Origin: Rhodobacteraceae bacterium HTCC2150
GTDB lineage: Bacteria > Pseudomonadota > Alphaproteobacteria > Rhodobacterales > Rhodobacteraceae
Direction: 5' to 3'
Assembly: GCA_000169395.1 (NCBI GenBank)
Contig: AAXZ01000010.1
Span: 28,009-92,008, forward strand
Length of the DNA: 64,000 nt
Part shown: positions 26,638-36,030 of the stretch, in pieces
Numbering within the stretch: position 1 is the stretch's first letter
How the letters are laid out: every line of letters starts with the position of its first letter
The notes under the pieces: model-generated
Seen by the model: only the letters and a program-made list of their open reading frames with translations
Database searches by the model: none
Told to the model about the DNA's origin: nothing
Position numbers and translations under genes: made by a program

Positions 26638-27932
26638 CGTTCACCGGCGTTTGGCGCAATTATGTGGGCATAGCTGCCCAAAATACGACCATTTTGCAGA
26701 CCCATATCTGGTAAATCGGTATGGGTTGCATCACGCGCCTTAAACAGTGGTTGTGCATCGCCCTGATGGGCAATCGTGCTGTAATGAAACTCATGCGCCA
26801 ATAAGGGCGTCTGAAAAAACGCATTCGCACAAGGTGTCAGGCGACGATAACCCAAGCTAAGTTTTCGAGTTTCAAAACTTGTGGTTAAGGGCAGAAACCC
26901 CAACATTTCATGGGTTTCGCCTTTGGCATCGATTAGCCCATTGCCGAGAACCATAAACCCACCGCATTCACCATAAATTAGGGCATCGTTCTGGGCTGCC
27001 GTGTTCATCGTTTTCTTGAAGTTGACAGCATTTGCCAATTTCTGTGCATGTAATTCGGGATAGCCGCCGGGCAAAAATACGGCGTCGGCGTCTGGGGCTG
27101 GGCCCTCATCATTCAATGGGGAAAACGTGTGAATGCTGGCCCCTTGAGAGTGCCAATCCGCCAAAAGATGGGGGTAAATGAAACTGAACGCCAAATCTGA
27201 TGCAACAGAAATGCGCTGTCCGAGTGGCGGCAGCTTTTGCACAACATCCGTGGGTGTTGTTAAAGGCGTAGCGCAGGCCAAAATACCTTCTACATCAATG
27301 GTTTTTTCAATTTCGTCGGCCAGTTGATCTAAATATTCGTCCAGCAGTTTGTTTTCCGCCGCTTGAACCAATCCTAAATGGCGTTCTGGCAATGTGAAGT
27401 TATTGTTTCGCTGCACATGACCAAAAACGTCGAAGCCAGCACGTTCAATTGCGCCTTTGGCCATTTTTACGTGCTTGGCACTTCCTGCCCGATTTAGAAT
27501 TGTACCTGCTATGGGAATATCTGGGCGCAAGGCCGTTAAGCCCGCAAGGGAAAGGGCCGCGGATTGCGCTTGTTTTGCGATGTCTAGAACCATGACGATT
27601 GGAACACCCAAAATTCGGGCCAAATCCGCAACCGAACCTTTGTTATCAGCACCTGCATCAAGCACACCCATCGCGCCCTCAACAATCAACAGATCACCTT
27701 GTTGGGAAGTTGCGTAACCACGTATGGCGGCTGGCGTCATGGCCCAAGCATCAAGGTTTATTGATGGATGGCCACAGGCAACAGCATGAAAGGCAGGGTC
27801 GATATAGTCTGGGCCACTTTTAGCGGCGCGAACATTAATGCCTCGATTTTTCAGGGCGCGTAAAAGACCCAATGTAAGCGTGGTTTTGCCTGCGCCTGAA
27901 TTTGCTGCCGCCAAGACAATGGCGCGGGTCAT
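26634..27932 (-). CDS. cobB: Cobyrinate / hydrogenobyrinate a,c-diamide synthase
   Basis: 432 aa, glutamine-dependent amidotransferase. The N-terminal dethiobiotin-synthetase-like ATPase has the P-loop AAANSGAGKTTLTLG (residues about 8-22) and AKSGPDYIDPAFH; the C-terminal type-I glutaminase has YGECGGFMVLG with the nucleophile Cys, and a late His in AHEFHYSTI. It amidates the a and c acetates, either before (CobB) or after (CbiA) cobalt insertion. The gene pair cobA-cobB runs against the rest of the cluster; cobA and cobB overlap by four bases. Confidence 0.94.
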   Translation of the reverse strand: MTRAIVLAAANSGAGKTTLTLGLLRALKNRGINVRAAKSGPDYIDPAFHAVACGHPSINLDAWAMTPAAIRGYATSQQGDLLIVEGAMGVLDAGADNKGSVADLARILGVPIVMVLDIAKQAQSAALSLAGLTALRPDIPIAGTILNRAGSAKHVKMAKGAIERAGFDVFGHVQRNNNFTLPERHLGLVQAAENKLLDEYLDQLADEIEKTIDVEGILACATPLTTPTDVVQKLPPLGQRISVASDLAFSFIYPHLLADWHSQGASIHTFSPLNDEGPAPDADAVFLPGGYPELHAQKLANAVNFKKTMNTAAQNDALIYGECGGFMVLGNGLIDAKGETHEMLGFLPLTTSFETRKLSLGYRRLTPCANAFFQTPLLAHEFHYSTIAHQGDAQPLFKARDATHTDLPDMGLQNGRILGSYAHIIAPNAGER

Positions 27933-28789
27933 GATACGTCGCTAATTGCGCGTGTGCCCAAAGGATCAAGGTTTCGCGGGGCCTCGCCACGTAATTGCCC
28001 AGACCAATCAATGACTTGCCGTAATTGAACAACGTCCCCGACACAAATGATGGCGGGCGCTGCAAATCCACTTTCGGCGATATCAACGGCGGCTGAACCC
28101 AGTGTTGTTTCAAGAACTTCCATGTCAGGTCGTGTCGCATTTCGCACGACTGCAACTGGTGTACTTGCTGATTTACCACCAGCCAAAAGGGCGGACGATA
28201 TCTGTTCGATATGCTTGATCGCCATGTAAAGAACGATAACCGGTGATCCTTTGGCCAATGCGTTCCAATCTACAGCGGAGGGTGCCAGTCCATTTTGATC
28301 ATGGCCTGTTACAAATGTTACCGATTGGTTTACATCACGATGCGTGATGGGGATGCCTGCATAGGCCAATCCACCAATACCAGCGGAAATTCCGGGTGTT
28401 AGGCGAATGGCCACACCTGCCTGAACCAATGTCTGCGCCTCTTCACCACCACGGCCAAATACAAACGGGTCACCACCTTTTAAGCGTAAAACGCGTTTGC
28501 CTGATTGGGCCAGTTCAATCAATCTAAGGGAAATGTCACGTTGTTTGGCCGAAGGTTTGCCGCCACGCTTGCCAGCATATTCCAAAATAGCGTTTGGTGC
28601 CGCCCATTCCAAAATGCGTTGATCAACCAGTGCATCATAGACGATGACGTCAGCGCGTTGAATGGCCGAAAGACCATGCAATGTCATCAATCCAGGGTCA
28701 CCAGGACCAGCCCCCAACAGCCAAACAAGGCCTGGGAAAAAGTCGGCTTGATCGAAATCCGGCAGGGTTTTGCGCGCGTTGTTTTCCAT
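27929..28789 (-). CDS. cobA: Uroporphyrinogen-III C-methyltransferase
   Basis: 286 aa. Makes precorrin-2 by methylating C2 and C7 of uroporphyrinogen III, the branch point toward cobalamin and siroheme. Motifs: VWLLGAGPGDPGLMTLHGLS, LRLKGGDPFVFGRGGEEAQ and LTPGISAGIGGLAYAGIPIT-H (quoted in part). It is a stand-alone SUMT with no CysG-type dehydrogenase domain. Its start region lies opposite the spare upstream frame of cbiD, so the two genes are divergent with about 95 bases between them. Confidence 0.95.
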   Translation of the reverse strand: MENNARKTLPDFDQADFFPGLVWLLGAGPGDPGLMTLHGLSAIQRADVIVYDALVDQRILEWAAPNAILEYAGKRGGKPSAKQRDISLRLIELAQSGKRVLRLKGGDPFVFGRGGEEAQTLVQAGVAIRLTPGISAGIGGLAYAGIPITHRDVNQSVTFVTGHDQNGLAPSAVDWNALAKGSPVIVLYMAIKHIEQISSALLAGGKSASTPVAVVRNATRPDMEVLETTLGSAAVDIAESGFAAPAIICVGDVVQLRQVIDWSGQLRGEAPRNLDPLGTRAISDVS

Positions 28790-28884
28790 GTTCTTTCTAT
28801 AGCGCAGATATTTGTGACGGGCGAGTGCGAACTGCGTCGTATTTAGGCCTGTCAGCGGCTTTTTATTTACTGCATTATAGGTTT

Positions 28885-29943
28885 ATGACACGCAAACCGA
28901 TCAGTGATCTGCGAACTGGCTTTACCACGGGGGCTTGTGCCACTGCGGCGGCTAAGGCTGCGTATTTGGCGTTGTTGACTGGTAGGTTTACTTCACCTGT
29001 CAAAATCACGTTACCACGCGGACAAAAGCCCGTTTTTGAACTTGCCGAAAGTCAGTTGGGCGATGGATATGCCAGTGCGATTGTTCAAAAGGATGCGGGT
29101 GACGATCCTGATGTTACGCATGGCGCAATGATTTCTGCGCATGTGACAATCGGTGGAATGGGCGTCACTTTTTGCGCCGGTGAAGGTGTTGGAATGGTCA
29201 CGAAACCGGGGCTGCCAATTCCAGTTGGGGAGCCGGCGATTAACCCTGTGCCACGACAAATGATGATCGAAACATTGCAAGACGTGGCTGACGCGGCCGG
29301 TGTGAAATGCAATGTGATCGTGACAATTTCTGTGGCGGGTGGGGCTGAGCTGGCCAAACAAACATGGAATCCACGTTTGGGCATTGAGGGTGGTATTTCC
29401 ATTCTTGGCACCACAGGGATTGTTAGACCGTTTTCGTGTGCGGCTTGGATTGCGTCAATTCATCGAGGCATTGATGTCGCGCGCGCAACTGGCTTGACGC
29501 ATGTCGCGGGTGCAACAGGTGCAACTTCAGAGGCGGTTGCGCAAGCGGAATTAAATCTGCCGGATCATGCAATGCTTGATATGGGTGATTTTGCAGGTGG
29601 TATGCTTAAGTATCTAAAAACCCATCCAATTGAACGTGTTACAGTTGCGGGTGGTTTTGGAAAACTGACGAAATTGGCGCAAGGTGCGATGGATTTGCAC
29701 TCATCTCGAAGTCAGGTTGATTTCGCTAATCTCGCCGAATGGGCGGCAGAAGTAGGGGCCGATAAATCCGAAATTGCGGCCTGTAATACGGCGATGCAAG
29801 CCTTGGAAATTGCTGGGGAAAAACTTGCAAATTTGGTAGCCCAAAAGGCAAACGAACGCGCGGCTGCGGTGGTGGGGTCTGATATCCAAATAGACATTAT
29901 TATTATTGATCGCAAAGGTCGGATTGTTGCGCGGGCAGGATAG
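28885..29943 (+). CDS. cbiD: Cobalt-precorrin-5B C1-methyltransferase
   Basis: 352 aa from ATG 28885 (MTRKPISDLRTGFTTGACA); the frame is open back to 28681, but those residues overlap cobA on the other strand. TGFTTGACATAAAKAA is the CbiD signature, followed by GEGVGMVTKPGL and GEPAINPVPRQMM, and later VTVAGGFGKLTKLAQG. CbiD provides C1 methylation in the cobalt-early pathway, where cobalt-late organisms use CobF. No cobF is seen in the window, so this gene presumably supplies that step. Confidence 0.95.
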   Translation: MTRKPISDLRTGFTTGACATAAAKAAYLALLTGRFTSPVKITLPRGQKPVFELAESQLGDGYASAIVQKDAGDDPDVTHGAMISAHVTIGGMGVTFCAGEGVGMVTKPGLPIPVGEPAINPVPRQMMIETLQDVADAAGVKCNVIVTISVAGGAELAKQTWNPRLGIEGGISILGTTGIVRPFSCAAWIASIHRGIDVARATGLTHVAGATGATSEAVAQAELNLPDHAMLDMGDFAGGMLKYLKTHPIERVTVAGGFGKLTKLAQGAMDLHSSRSQVDFANLAEWAAEVGADKSEIAACNTAMQALEIAGEKLANLVAQKANERAAAVVGSDIQIDIIIIDRKGRIVARAG

Positions 29944-30019
29944 CCAATAGACGAATTGCTTTGATCCAATTTTTAATTAGGGTGGACAGCGACGCGCCAC
30001 AACTTCATTGCGAGAAACC

Positions 30020-30667
30020 ATGAAAAACGAAAGCTTCCACCCCGATCAAGTGCTTGATCTATGGTTCCCTGACACCGGCCATCAAAATGATGTTTCAACC
30101 CACGGTGCGTTTTGGAATGAACGCATGCAAGGTGGCATGGATGCGATTATTATTTCAGATTATGCCGAATTGACGCTGGCCGCGGCGACGGGGCTTTTGG
30201 ATCATTGGGCCGAAACACCACGTGGTCGTTTGGCGTTATTAATTGCACTTGATCAGTTTCCGCGATCATTGTGGCGTGACACGCCTGCCGCATATGCCCA
30301 AGACATAAAGGCAACTCGTTTGGCACTTGAGGGTATTCAAAATGGGGATTTTGATGAATTAGCACCTTGGGAACAAGCATTCTTTGTGATTTCAATTTCA
30401 CATTGCGAAGGGCCAGATCATTTGGAACGTATGAACATGCTGACGGAATTGACGGATCGGATTGCTCAAAAAATGCCTGACAGTATTGCGCCAATGCGGG
30501 ACGGATTTCGGGATCAAACAGCGCGCGTTAAAAAAAATATCGAACTGTTCGGTCGGCACCCCCATCGAAATGCAATTTTGGGGCGGCATTCTACGCCTGC
30601 CGAAATTGCCTATATCGAAACGGGTGATTTTCCGCATGTCCGTAAGGCCGACGAACTTACGCCTTGA
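30020..30667 (+). CDS. DUF924 family protein
   Basis: 215 aa. HPDQVLDLWFPDTG, DHWAETPRGRLALLIALDQF and PRSLWRDTPAAYAQD are the usual DUF924 pattern, along with ELAPWEQAFFVISISHCEG and a C-terminal GRHPHRNAILGR. Helical, TPR-like soluble protein of unknown function. Start is the ATG at 30020; a TTG 12 bases upstream is in frame. It sits between cbiD and cobW, oriented with both, though separated from each by about 75-110 bases, so operon membership is uncertain. Confidence 0.85.
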   Translation: MKNESFHPDQVLDLWFPDTGHQNDVSTHGAFWNERMQGGMDAIIISDYAELTLAAATGLLDHWAETPRGRLALLIALDQFPRSLWRDTPAAYAQDIKATRLALEGIQNGDFDELAPWEQAFFVISISHCEGPDHLERMNMLTELTDRIAQKMPDSIAPMRDGFRDQTARVKKNIELFGRHPHRNAILGRHSTPAEIAYIETGDFPHVRKADELTP

Positions 30668-30779
30668 ACGGATAGGGTGAATTCGGTGTTGCTTGGCTGA
30701 AATTGGTCGCATTTGTTCTGTAATTCCCTCTAAATTTGTGCAATTTCTGCGGGCAGTAAATCACAGTCAGAGAATCCTC

Positions 30780-31877
30780 ATGCCCGCAAAAATTCCAGCA
30801 ACAGTTGTCACCGGTTTCCTTGGTGCAGGTAAAACAACATTGATCCGTCATTTGATTGAAAATGCAAATGGCCGTCGGATCGCGTTGATCATCAATGAAT
30901 TTGGCGATTTGGGTGTAGATGGTGAAATTCTAAAAGGTTGTGGCATCGAAGGATGTAACGACGATGATGTTGTTGAATTGTCCAACGGCTGCATCTGTTG
31001 CACGGTTGCCGAGGATTTTTTACCTGCAATTCAAAAGCTTATCGACCGAGAAAATGCACCTGACCACATCGTCATTGAGACATCTGGTTTGGCTTTGCCG
31101 CAACCGCTGGTTCGTGCGTTCAACTGGCCAGATATTCGTACGCGCGTGACTGTGGATGGTGTGGTTGCTGTAATTGATGGGCCAGCCGTTGCTGATGGGC
31201 AATTTGCAGCAGATGTTGCCGCCGTGGATCGTCAACGTGCAGCGGATGACGGATTAGATCACGAAACGCCACTGTCTGAATTGTTTGAAGATCAGTTGGC
31301 CTGTGCTGACATGGTTGTCGTAAACAAATCAGACCTTTTGGATGATGCGGCCGTTTTGACAGCCAATATCAAAGGTCGTGTTCGGGATGGCGTATCGGTG
31401 ATCAACGCCGCAATGGGCGCAGTTGATCCTGCGGTTCTGCTTGGTCTTGGTGTTGCTGCCGAAGATGATTTGGATGCGCGTCACGAAGTCCACCACCATC
31501 ACCACCACCACGACCATGATGAAGATCATCACGATCACGATGAGGACCATCACGACGATGGCCACCACCATCATCATGAACACGAACATGGCCACGATGA
31601 ATTTGAAAGCTTCGTTGTAGATTTGCCAGAAGTTGCCGATGGAGCTGCGCTAACAGCCAAAGTCAAAGAGGTGATCGCTGCCCATAACTTGTTACGAGTA
31701 AAGGGATTTGCTGCCATTTCTGGTAAGCCTATGCGCATGGTTCTTCAGGCTGTGGGGCCACGAATTGACACGCATTTTGATCGTCCATTTGGATCCGACC
31801 CTCGCGGAACACGGCTGGTTGTCATCGGTCTTGCAGGATTGGATCAGGACAAAATTAGCGCTGAACTGGCCGCATGA
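30780..31877 (+). CDS. cobW: CobW, COG0523 GTPase metallochaperone with histidine-rich insert
   Basis: 365 aa from ATG 30780 (MPAKIPATVVTGFLGAGKTT). G3E GTPase: P-loop GFLGAGKTT (residues 12-20), the metal-binding CICC at 71-74 (within NGCICC), and VVNKSDLLDD as the NKxD guanine motif. From residue 235 to about 275 there is a long His/Asp/Glu run, followed by the C-terminal CobW_C domain (VKGFAAISGKPMRMVLQAV). Thought to deliver cobalt for CobN. It overlaps the following GNAT gene by four bases, starting a tightly coupled cobW-GNAT-cobN-GNAT unit. Confidence 0.94.
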   Translation: MPAKIPATVVTGFLGAGKTTLIRHLIENANGRRIALIINEFGDLGVDGEILKGCGIEGCNDDDVVELSNGCICCTVAEDFLPAIQKLIDRENAPDHIVIETSGLALPQPLVRAFNWPDIRTRVTVDGVVAVIDGPAVADGQFAADVAAVDRQRAADDGLDHETPLSELFEDQLACADMVVVNKSDLLDDAAVLTANIKGRVRDGVSVINAAMGAVDPAVLLGLGVAAEDDLDARHEVHHHHHHHDHDEDHHDHDEDHHDDGHHHHHEHEHGHDEFESFVVDLPEVADGAALTAKVKEVIAAHNLLRVKGFAAISGKPMRMVLQAVGPRIDTHFDRPFGSDPRGTRLVVIGLAGLDQDKISAELAA

Positions 31878-32329
31878 ACGTTACAGTAGAATATGGTGAT
31901 CCTCGCAGTGAAGCATCGCGCGGTTTATTGGCGCAATCTCATGCGTTGATGGAAAGCCTATTTCCATCTGAATCAAACCACTACCTTTCAATTGATGCAT
32001 TATGCGTTGATAACATTCGGTTTTTTGAGGCAAGAATTGATGGTGTTACGCTGGGATGTGCCGCTATAAAAATCTATGATGGTTATGGCGAAATTAAATC
32101 GATGTTTGTGGATCCAGCGGCACGCGGCGCTGGTTTGGCTCGGGCATTGCTTGCTCGCCTTGAACAAGAGGCACGCGCCGAAAGTTTGCCAATGTTGAAA
32201 ATGGAAACTGGAAATCTCCTGACTGACGCGCATAAACTTTATGCTAGCGTTGGTTTCACAACAACAGGTCCCTTTGGTGATTATCAGGATGATCCCAATT
32301 CACTGTTTATGGTTAAGGCGCTGACATAA
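31874..32329 (+). CDS. GNAT N-acetyltransferase between cobW and cobN
   Basis: 151 aa. The acetyl-CoA-binding signature is seen in GEIKSMFVDPAARGAGLARALL (quoted in part: SMFVDP, ARGAGLARALL), after a DGVTLGCAAIKIYDGYG strand; KLYASVGF is the usual motif B end. It shares four bases with cobW before it and one with cobN after it (TAATG), so it is firmly part of the cobalt-insertion operon. The acceptor is unknown; a protein amine, a polyamine or a side-product of corrin amidation are all open. Confidence 0.88.
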   Translation: MNVTVEYGDPRSEASRGLLAQSHALMESLFPSESNHYLSIDALCVDNIRFFEARIDGVTLGCAAIKIYDGYGEIKSMFVDPAARGAGLARALLARLEQEARAESLPMLKMETGNLLTDAHKLYASVGFTTTGPFGDYQDDPNSLFMVKALT

Positions 32330-35300
32330 TGCATCTATTGGCTGCTGCACCCGGTACCGTTTCTGACGGATCTGAACCCGTTGATCCGGGGCAAACACCG
32401 GCGGATGTGATTTTCCTGTCGGCTGCCGATACCGAACTTGCCGCACTTTCTGAGGCGCGCGGTTCAATGAGCGCGCCACCGGGATTGCGTCTTGCCTCAC
32501 TTTCATGGCTGGCGCATCCATTTACCGTCGATAAATACATTGATGACACTGCTTCCAAGGCGAAAATTGTCGTGGTTCGTGCACTTGGTGGTGCCGCGTA
32601 TTGGGCGTACGCTATTGAGCAACTAGCAGCACGTTTACACGAAACAGGCGTCAAATTGGCGCTTTTGCCTGGTGATGATAAACCTGACGAAGAGCTATTT
32701 TCCCTTTCCACCGTCAGCCATGAAGATTGGGAAAGCCTTTGGGCATATATGGTTGAATTTGGACCCAAAAACGCCAGCAATTTTCTGGGGTATTGTAATC
32801 ACATCCTAGATGGTTCTGAAAAGCCACCACTTGCCCAACCTTTGCTACGAGCCGGATATTATTGGCCGGGCGAAGGCAGTGCAGATGCCGAAATACTTCG
32901 CAATAATTGGGTAGCGGATGCACCGGTCGTCGCGGTTGTTTTTTACCGCGCATTGCTGCAAGGGGCTGGTCTGCACCCCGTTAATCAAATGATAAAGGCG
33001 CTGTTGCGACGGGGGATAAATCCTTTGCCGGTTTTTGCCGCTTCGCTGAAAGATCCTGTTTCAAAGGCAACATTGGCCGCGATTTTTGAAGAACATGATC
33101 CCAAACTGGTTCTTAACGCCACAAGTTTTGCCGTTTCTTCCCCAGATCCCCTTCAATGGGGAACAGAACGTACGCCAACGATACTAGACACGCCGGGGCG
33201 CCCTGTGTTGCAAATGGTTTTCTCAGCGAGTGACGAAGGTGGATGGGCAACCAGCGACAGAGGCTTAACAGCACGTGACATCGCAATGAATGTTGCGTTG
33301 CCCGAGGTAGACGGACGCGTTTTAACCCGCGCTGTCAGCTTTAAGTCTGAGGCGTATTTTGATGATGCCACGGAATGCGCTATTGCGGCTTATCGTGGTC
33401 ATGGTGAACGTATCGGATACGTAGCCGATTTAGCCGCTAATTGGGTGAAACTGGGCGCGGCACAACCCCAAGAACGCCGCGTGGCACTGGTTTTAGCGAA
33501 TTACCCGAATAAAGACGGTCGATTAGCAAACGGCGTTGGATTAGATACGCCGGCAGCGACAGTTCATGTTTTGGCGGAAATGGCCAAAGCCGGTTATAGT
33601 ATTGAAAATGCGCCTGAAAATTCTGACATATTGATGCAGGCGATTTTGAATGGTCCTACGAATTGGTTGACCGGTAGATCCGAGCGTAAGGGCGGCGAGC
33701 GTTTGTCTTTGGCGGATTATCAGGCTTTTTATGCTGATTTACCCTATGAAGTTCGGCAACAAGTTGAGGCAAGATGGGGTACCCCAGAAACCGATCCGTT
33801 TTTGGATGACAATGGTTTTGCACTGTCCATTTTGCGGTTTGGAAATGCTGTCGTCGGCATCCAGCCAGCACGCGGATATAACATTGATCCCGAAGAAACG
33901 TATCACGCGCCTGACCTTGTACCCCCTCATAATTATTTGGCGTTTTATGCGTGGTTGCGCCGAGAATTTGGTGCGCACGCGATTGTACACATGGGCAAGC
34001 ATGGAAACTTGGAATGGTTGCCGGGCAAGGCTGTTGGTCTTTCAAATGAGTGTTTCCCCGAAGTTGCGATTGGCCCAACGCCGCACATCTATCCATTCAT
34101 CGTTAATGATCCGGGTGAGGGTACGCAGGCAAAACGCCGCGCGTCAGCTGTAATTATTGATCATTTAACGCCACCTCTGACGCGGGCTGAAACTTATGGG
34201 CCTTTGCGTGATTTAGAAATGTTGGTGGATGAGTATTACCAAGCGGCAGGCATTGATCCCAAACGGATCACGTATTTGCGCAGCGAAATTCTTTCTATGA
34301 TGTCGGCCACAGGGTTGGATGAGGATTTGCCGAAAGGCGATGACGACGCCGACAGTCGTTTGGCGCGATTGGATGCCTATTTATGTGAATTAAAAGAAGC
34401 CCAAATTCGCGATGGGTTGCACATCTTTGGTCAAGCACCAACAGGGCGTTTGGCACGGGATTTGGTTGTTGCGTTGGCGCGTGTGCAACGCGGCAAAGGG
34501 CAGGGGGGTGATGCATCGCTCCATCGAGCAATTGCCAATGATTTGGCTTTGGATTTTGATCCCTTAGATTGCGATATGTCCGCAACTTGGCACGGTCCTA
34601 AACCGAATGTTTTGCAAGCGTTGAGTGACGATATTTGGCGCAGCACGGGCGACACTGTTGAGCGCATCGAAGCTATGGCCGCTAAACTGGTTGAGGGCGG
34701 GCCCGCGCTTGGGCAATATACCAAAGACGTTTTAGAACAAATTGTTAACCGCATCACACCCGCAGTTGATGATGCGGGGGCTGCTGAAATCAAGGGTTTA
34801 ATGACCGCACTTGATGGGCGGTTTGTACCACCTGGCCCGAGTGGGGCGCCTACACGCGGGCGCCTTGACGTGCTGCCCACGGGGCGCAATTTCTTTAGTG
34901 TGGATAGTCGGGCATTGCCAACACGTGCGGCATGGTCATTGGGTTGGAAATCCGCCTCTTTATTGATCGAGCGGCACCTGCAAGACAATGGTGACTGGCC
35001 AAAAACACTGGCTTTGACGGCATGGGGCACCGCGAATATGCGCACGGGTGGTGATGATATCGCCCAAGCATTGGCTTTGATGGGGTGTCGTCCTAAATGG
35101 GATGAAATGTCAGGTCGTGTCACGGGTTTTGAAGTGATCCCGATGGGCGCATTGGGTCGCCCGCGGGTTGACGTAACCATGCGGATATCGGGATTTTTCC
35201 GCGATGCATTTCCGGCGCAGATTGATCTGCTAGCATCCGCAGCCAAGGCGGTTATGCAACTTGATGAACCACACGCGGATAATCCGGCGGCAGCGCGATA

Positions 35301-36030
35301 TCGTGTCGAGGCCGCCGAAATGGGCGCAGATCGCGCATCCTTTCGCGTATTTGGCAGTAAACCCGGTGCCTATGGTGCTGGATTGCAGGCCATGATGGAT
35401 GAACGTTTATGGGCCGATAAAGGCGATCTGGCAGACGCTTTCCTTGGATGGGGCGGGTATGCCTACGGCGAGGGTGCCGAAGGCGCGCCTGCTCGTGCGG
35501 AATTTTCAACCCGATTGGGTCATGTCGAGGTGATCGTTCAAAACCAAGACAACCGCGAACATGATTTACTAGACAGTGATGATTATTATCAATTTGAAGG
35601 TGGGTTAGCGGCCACTGTCGAAACCTTAAAAGGTGCTGCGCCGACTGTTTACCATAACGATCATTCACGCCCGGATCGCCCTGTCATCCGAACGCTGGAC
35701 GAGGAAATGGGCCGCGTTGTCCGTTCGCGTGCAGCCAATCCAAAATGGATCGCTGGCGTGATGCGCCACGGGTACAAAGGTGCATTTGAAATGGCGGCGA
35801 CGGTTGACTATTTGTTCGCCTTTGCGGCAACCACGCATGCTGTACGTTCAACGCATTTCGACCTGCTTTATGAAGCGTATCTTGAGGACGATCAGGTGCG
35901 GGAATTTATCGAAGAGCACAACGCGCCCGCTTTGCGTGAAATGGCAGAAAAGTTCACCGAAGCAATGGATCGTGGAATGTGGACGCCTAAATCGAATTCC
36001 GCAAAGGCGCGATTGGCGGGTCTTTTGTGA
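32329..36030 (+). CDS. cobN: Cobaltochelatase large subunit CobN
   Basis: 1233 aa, slightly shorter than the Pseudomonas denitrificans protein. The H-subunit of the ATP-dependent aerobic cobalt chelatase; homologous to ChlH/BchH. Visible family segments are PVFAASLKDP, GRPVLQMVFS, YPNKDGRLANGVGLDTPAA, the very conserved HMGKHGNLEWLPGKAVGLS, NDPGEGTQAKRRASAVIIDH-type loop (NDPGEGTQAKRR), ALTAWGTANMRTGGDDIAQAL, and VQNQDNREHDLLDSDDYYQF split as NQDNREHD and DSDDYYQF. Acts on hydrogenobyrinate a,c-diamide with CobS and CobT chelatase subunits, which I do not find in this window; magnesium-chelatase I/D subunits could stand in if the organism has them. Confidence 0.96.
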   Translation: MHLLAAAPGTVSDGSEPVDPGQTPADVIFLSAADTELAALSEARGSMSAPPGLRLASLSWLAHPFTVDKYIDDTASKAKIVVVRALGGAAYWAYAIEQLAARLHETGVKLALLPGDDKPDEELFSLSTVSHEDWESLWAYMVEFGPKNASNFLGYCNHILDGSEKPPLAQPLLRAGYYWPGEGSADAEILRNNWVADAPVVAVVFYRALLQGAGLHPVNQMIKALLRRGINPLPVFAASLKDPVSKATLAAIFEEHDPKLVLNATSFAVSSPDPLQWGTERTPTILDTPGRPVLQMVFSASDEGGWATSDRGLTARDIAMNVALPEVDGRVLTRAVSFKSEAYFDDATECAIAAYRGHGERIGYVADLAANWVKLGAAQPQERRVALVLANYPNKDGRLANGVGLDTPAATVHVLAEMAKAGYSIENAPENSDILMQAILNGPTNWLTGRSERKGGERLSLADYQAFYADLPYEVRQQVEARWGTPETDPFLDDNGFALSILRFGNAVVGIQPARGYNIDPEETYHAPDLVPPHNYLAFYAWLRREFGAHAIVHMGKHGNLEWLPGKAVGLSNECFPEVAIGPTPHIYPFIVNDPGEGTQAKRRASAVIIDHLTPPLTRAETYGPLRDLEMLVDEYYQAAGIDPKRITYLRSEILSMMSATGLDEDLPKGDDDADSRLARLDAYLCELKEAQIRDGLHIFGQAPTGRLARDLVVALARVQRGKGQGGDASLHRAIANDLALDFDPLDCDMSATWHGPKPNVLQALSDDIWRSTGDTVERIEAMAAKLVEGGPALGQYTKDVLEQIVNRITPAVDDAGAAEIKGLMTALDGRFVPPGPSGAPTRGRLDVLPTGRNFFSVDSRALPTRAAWSLGWKSASLLIERHLQDNGDWPKTLALTAWGTANMRTGGDDIAQALALMGCRPKWDEMSGRVTGFEVIPMGALGRPRVDVTMRISGFFRDAFPAQIDLLASAAKAVMQLDEPHADNPAAARYRVEAAEMGADRASFRVFGSKPGAYGAGLQAMMDERLWADKGDLADAFLGWGGYAYGEGAEGAPARAEFSTRLGHVEVIVQNQDNREHDLLDSDDYYQFEGGLAATVETLKGAAPTVYHNDHSRPDRPVIRTLDEEMGRVVRSRAANPKWIAGVMRHGYKGAFEMAATVDYLFAFAATTHAVRSTHFDLLYEAYLEDDQVREFIEEHNAPALREMAEKFTEAMDRGMWTPKSNSAKARLAGLL

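Noticed and set aside
28790..28884. Possible cobalamin riboswitch before cbiD
   Set aside because: Only 95 bases, with no B12-box-like GCCACTG sequence and no long conserved leader. The same holds for the cobW and cbiX leaders.
31482..31608. CAC/GAT-rich DNA of cobW as a tandem repeat or CRISPR-like array
   Set aside because: It is a codon-level repeat encoding His/Asp/Glu within cobW; there are no regularly spaced repeats or spacers.
34431..35246. Minus-strand ORF of 271 aa inside cobN
   Set aside because: Shadow of the cobN frame; Ser/Arg/Pro-rich translation without motifs.
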